A stretch of DNA of 32,577 nt from NCBI GenBank assembly GCA_045539425.1, contig JAZQFH010000009.1, positions 1-32,577 on the forward strand, written 5' to 3'. Positions 30,921 to 32,577 of this stretch are shown here, piece by piece. Below the pieces are notes generated by a model. The model was not told where the DNA came from, ran no database searches, and was given only the letters and a program-made list of their open reading frames with translations. Numbering within the stretch: position 1 is the first letter of the stretch; the number at the start of each line of letters is the position of its first letter. The position numbers and the translations under genes are program-made. The DNA comes from RUG14871 sp045539425. Its GTDB lineage: Bacteria > Bacillota_I > Bacilli_A > Erysipelotrichales > Erysipelotrichaceae.

Positions 30921-32414
30921 ATGACAAGATTTCCTGAGAATTTCCTGTGGGGAGGAGCTACTTCCGCGGCTCAGATCGAAGGCGGAAGATGTGAAGACGG
31001 CAAAGGTCTTTCCCATCTGGATTACGTTTACTACAGAGGACCGAAGATTCCGTGCAACTTCATGACTTCGGAACATTTGAAAAAAGCCAGAGAAGAGGAA
31101 GCCACTCTGAATTTCCCGAACCGGAGGGGAATTGATTTCTATCACCGCTATAAGGAAGACATTGCGCTTCTGGCGGAAATGGGATTCAAGTCCTTCCGTA
31201 TGTCCATCTCCTGGACAAGACTGTTCCCGACGGGAAGGGAAGAAACGCCGGATCCGAAAGGCGTGGAATTCTACCACAATGTCTTTCAGGAACTGCACAA
31301 ATACAACATTGAACCGCTGGTAACGATGATCCATTACGAACTGCCGATTGGTTTTGTGGACGAATTCAACGGATGGATGTCTCCGAAAATCATTCCGTAC
31401 TGCATGAAGTACCTCAGATTTTTGATCGATGAGTATAAGGATGAAGTCAAGTACTGGCTGACGTTCAATGAAATCAACATGGTCACGGCCGTTCCTTATC
31501 TGGGAGGCGGGATCATTCTGGACAGAGACCGCCAGCTGCCGCCGCCGAATCTCCGTCATGGCCTGCGTTTCCCGCCGGAAACCTCCCACGCCATGGACGT
31601 GATGAGCCAGCAGGCACTGCACCATCAGTTCATCGCCAGCGCCATGATCGTGAAATACACACATGAAACAGCGCCGCAGTGTCTGATCGGCAACATGTTC
31701 AACCTGCATCATCTCTATCCGGAGACACCATCTCCGAAAGATGCCTACCGGGCACATGAAGAGACGGAATTCAACATGTTCTTCTGCGATGTCATGGCAA
31801 AGGGATATTATCCGAAATGGATTCTCTCCTACTTCAGGAAACATGATATTGAAATCAACTGGTATGAGGGTTATGAAAAGATCTTAAGCGAAGGGAAAGT
31901 GGACTTCATCTCCTTAAGCTACTATCTGTCTTCCGTCGTTACGGCGGATCCGGAACGGCAGGAAAAAGTCGGTTCCTTCATGCGCGGATTAAAGAACCCG
32001 TATCTGGAAACCAGCGATTTCGGCTGGCAGATTGACCCGACCGCCTTACGGATCTCCCTGAATGAATTAAGAGACCGCTTCAACCTCCCAATCTATATCG
32101 TGGAGAACGGACTTGGAGCTTTTGAAGCACCGGATGCGGAAGGCAGGATCCATGACGACTACCGCATTTCCTATCTGCGCTCTCACATCAAGGCGATTGG
32201 GGAAGCGATTGAGGATGGCGTGGATGTCATCGGCTATACGCCATGGGGCTGCATTGACCTGGTATCCTGCTCGCTGGTATCCATGAGCAAGCGGTACGGC
32301 TTCATCTATGTGGATGCGGACGATGAAGGAAACGGTACGTATAACCGCAGTAAAAAGGATTCCTTCTACTGGTATCAGAAGGTCATTGCCACAAACGGCG
32401 AAGATCTGGACTAA
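30921..32414 (+). CDS. GH1 6-phospho-beta-glucosidase
   Basis: A 497-residue cytoplasmic glycosidase. The GH1 signature FLWGGATSAAQIEGG opens the protein; the acid/base is E184 in TFNEIN and the nucleophile E395 in YIVENG. The late segment with K457-R-Y459-GFIYVD is the phosphate-binding pattern of the 6-phospho-beta-glucosidase branch. It would split beta-glucosides taken up and phosphorylated by a PTS. The length is slightly above the usual 470-480, mainly through an insert near residues 35-65. AAAGGAG lies before the ATG. No PTS permease or antiterminator gene is in the window. Confidence 0.9.
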   Translation: MTRFPENFLWGGATSAAQIEGGRCEDGKGLSHLDYVYYRGPKIPCNFMTSEHLKKAREEEATLNFPNRRGIDFYHRYKEDIALLAEMGFKSFRMSISWTRLFPTGREETPDPKGVEFYHNVFQELHKYNIEPLVTMIHYELPIGFVDEFNGWMSPKIIPYCMKYLRFLIDEYKDEVKYWLTFNEINMVTAVPYLGGGIILDRDRQLPPPNLRHGLRFPPETSHAMDVMSQQALHHQFIASAMIVKYTHETAPQCLIGNMFNLHHLYPETPSPKDAYRAHEETEFNMFFCDVMAKGYYPKWILSYFRKHDIEINWYEGYEKILSEGKVDFISLSYYLSSVVTADPERQEKVGSFMRGLKNPYLETSDFGWQIDPTALRISLNELRDRFNLPIYIVENGLGAFEAPDAEGRIHDDYRISYLRSHIKAIGEAIEDGVDVIGYTPWGCIDLVSCSLVSMSKRYGFIYVDADDEGNGTYNRSKKDSFYWYQKVIATNGEDLD

Positions 32415-32436
32415 GGAAGCTTCTCTATTATAACCA

Positions 32437-32577
32437 AATCGGGTAGGGGCTAATTACTAGCCCCTCCCACACCACCGTACGTGCCGTTCGGCATACGGCG
32501 GTTAGGTTAGCGTAGATGTAATCATATGTTTTACATCTTTTCTTTTCGTTCGTTATAGGTTTCTGCTCCTCAGAAAA
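32437..32577 (-). mobile_element. 3' end of a bacterial class C-like group II intron (partial)
   Basis: Read on the minus strand, 32470-32503 forms a 34-base hairpin starting AACCGCCGTATGCC and ending GGCACGTACGGTGGTG. That is domain V of a group II intron, and the CGC in its 5' strand fits the class C catalytic triad. After it, the hairpin AGGGGCTA / TAGCCCCT (32445-32465) fits domain VI, and the following TACCCGAT fits the 3' intron end, putting the 3' junction near 32437. The intron's reverse transcriptase would lie beyond the right edge. A possible end of its reading frame is the TAA about 32553-32555 (minus). The exact boundary is uncertain. Confidence 0.75.

Noticed and set aside
30789..31844. 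A 351-codon open frame on the minus strand opposite the GH1 gene
   Set aside because: It lies antisense to the start of a clear GH1 enzyme and over its leader, has no ribosome site and shows no recognisable domain; long antisense frames are common opposite genes with biased codon use.
32437..32577. A protein-coding frame open across the right end on the minus strand
   Set aside because: The frame passes through the intron domain V and VI hairpins and ends in the flanking DNA, so it is likely a chance reading of structured RNA.

Overview
The window looks like chromosomal DNA from a Gram-positive member of the Bacillota, probably gut-associated and possibly close to Erysipelotrichales or Clostridia. 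That placement is inferred from moderate G+C, strong AAGGAGG-type ribosome sites, several lipoproteins with lipoboxes, an ECF-type transporter component, the non-mevalonate gene ispD and gut-type glycan degradation. No rRNA, tRNA, CRISPR array, phage or transposase was seen. The only mobile-element signal is the 3' end of a group II intron cut by the right edge.

Layout. 1-1780: the tail of a membrane protein, a surface lipoprotein, and a convergent CBS-domain protein. 1886-10836: a carbohydrate locus. It has a strong promoter with a consensus cre box over the predicted transcription start. A solute-binding lipoprotein carries a C-terminal SusE/SusF-like module. A hairpin attenuator follows, then two MalF/MalG-type permeases, an MsmX/MalK-type ATPase, a lipid-anchored GH13 amylase-family enzyme and a lipid-anchored GH53 endo-galactanase. 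The enzymes would cut polysaccharide outside the cell and the ABC transporter would import the oligosaccharides; whether these are alpha-glucans, beta-galactans or both cannot be settled from sequence alone. 10851-12825: a small membrane protein and a COG2509-type FAD protein.

12831-14404: an AAA ATPase with a DUF4143/PD-(D/E)XK-like C-terminus, preceded by four copies of a 15-bp direct repeat at exactly 33-bp spacing. The last copy supplies the promoter -35 region. This is the most unusual structure in the window. 14425-17468: a small DUF6054-like protein and a TldD/TldE (PmbA) protease pair. 17521-22496: a two-gene chaperone operon, a 1056-residue TPR protein whose N-terminal J-like domain lacks HPD, followed by an HscC-like Hsp70. 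22526-23763: a NagA-like deacetylase with its own promoter.

23766-25986: a split chromate-type transporter pair and a LysR regulator, with a perfect palindrome over the transporter promoter. 26040-29219: a LURP-one/tubby-like protein of uncertain identity, then leftward genes for a DUF1294 membrane protein, a Cof-type HAD phosphatase (apparently leaderless), a GNAT acetyltransferase, an ECF S-component-like membrane protein and a DUF4430 (transcobalamin-like) surface protein. 29279-30632: ispD and an unknown membrane protein. 30675-32414: a GH1 6-phospho-beta-glucosidase behind a long structured leader. 32437-32577: domains V and VI of a class C-like group II intron on the minus strand.

All family names come from reading motifs by eye; no database search was possible.
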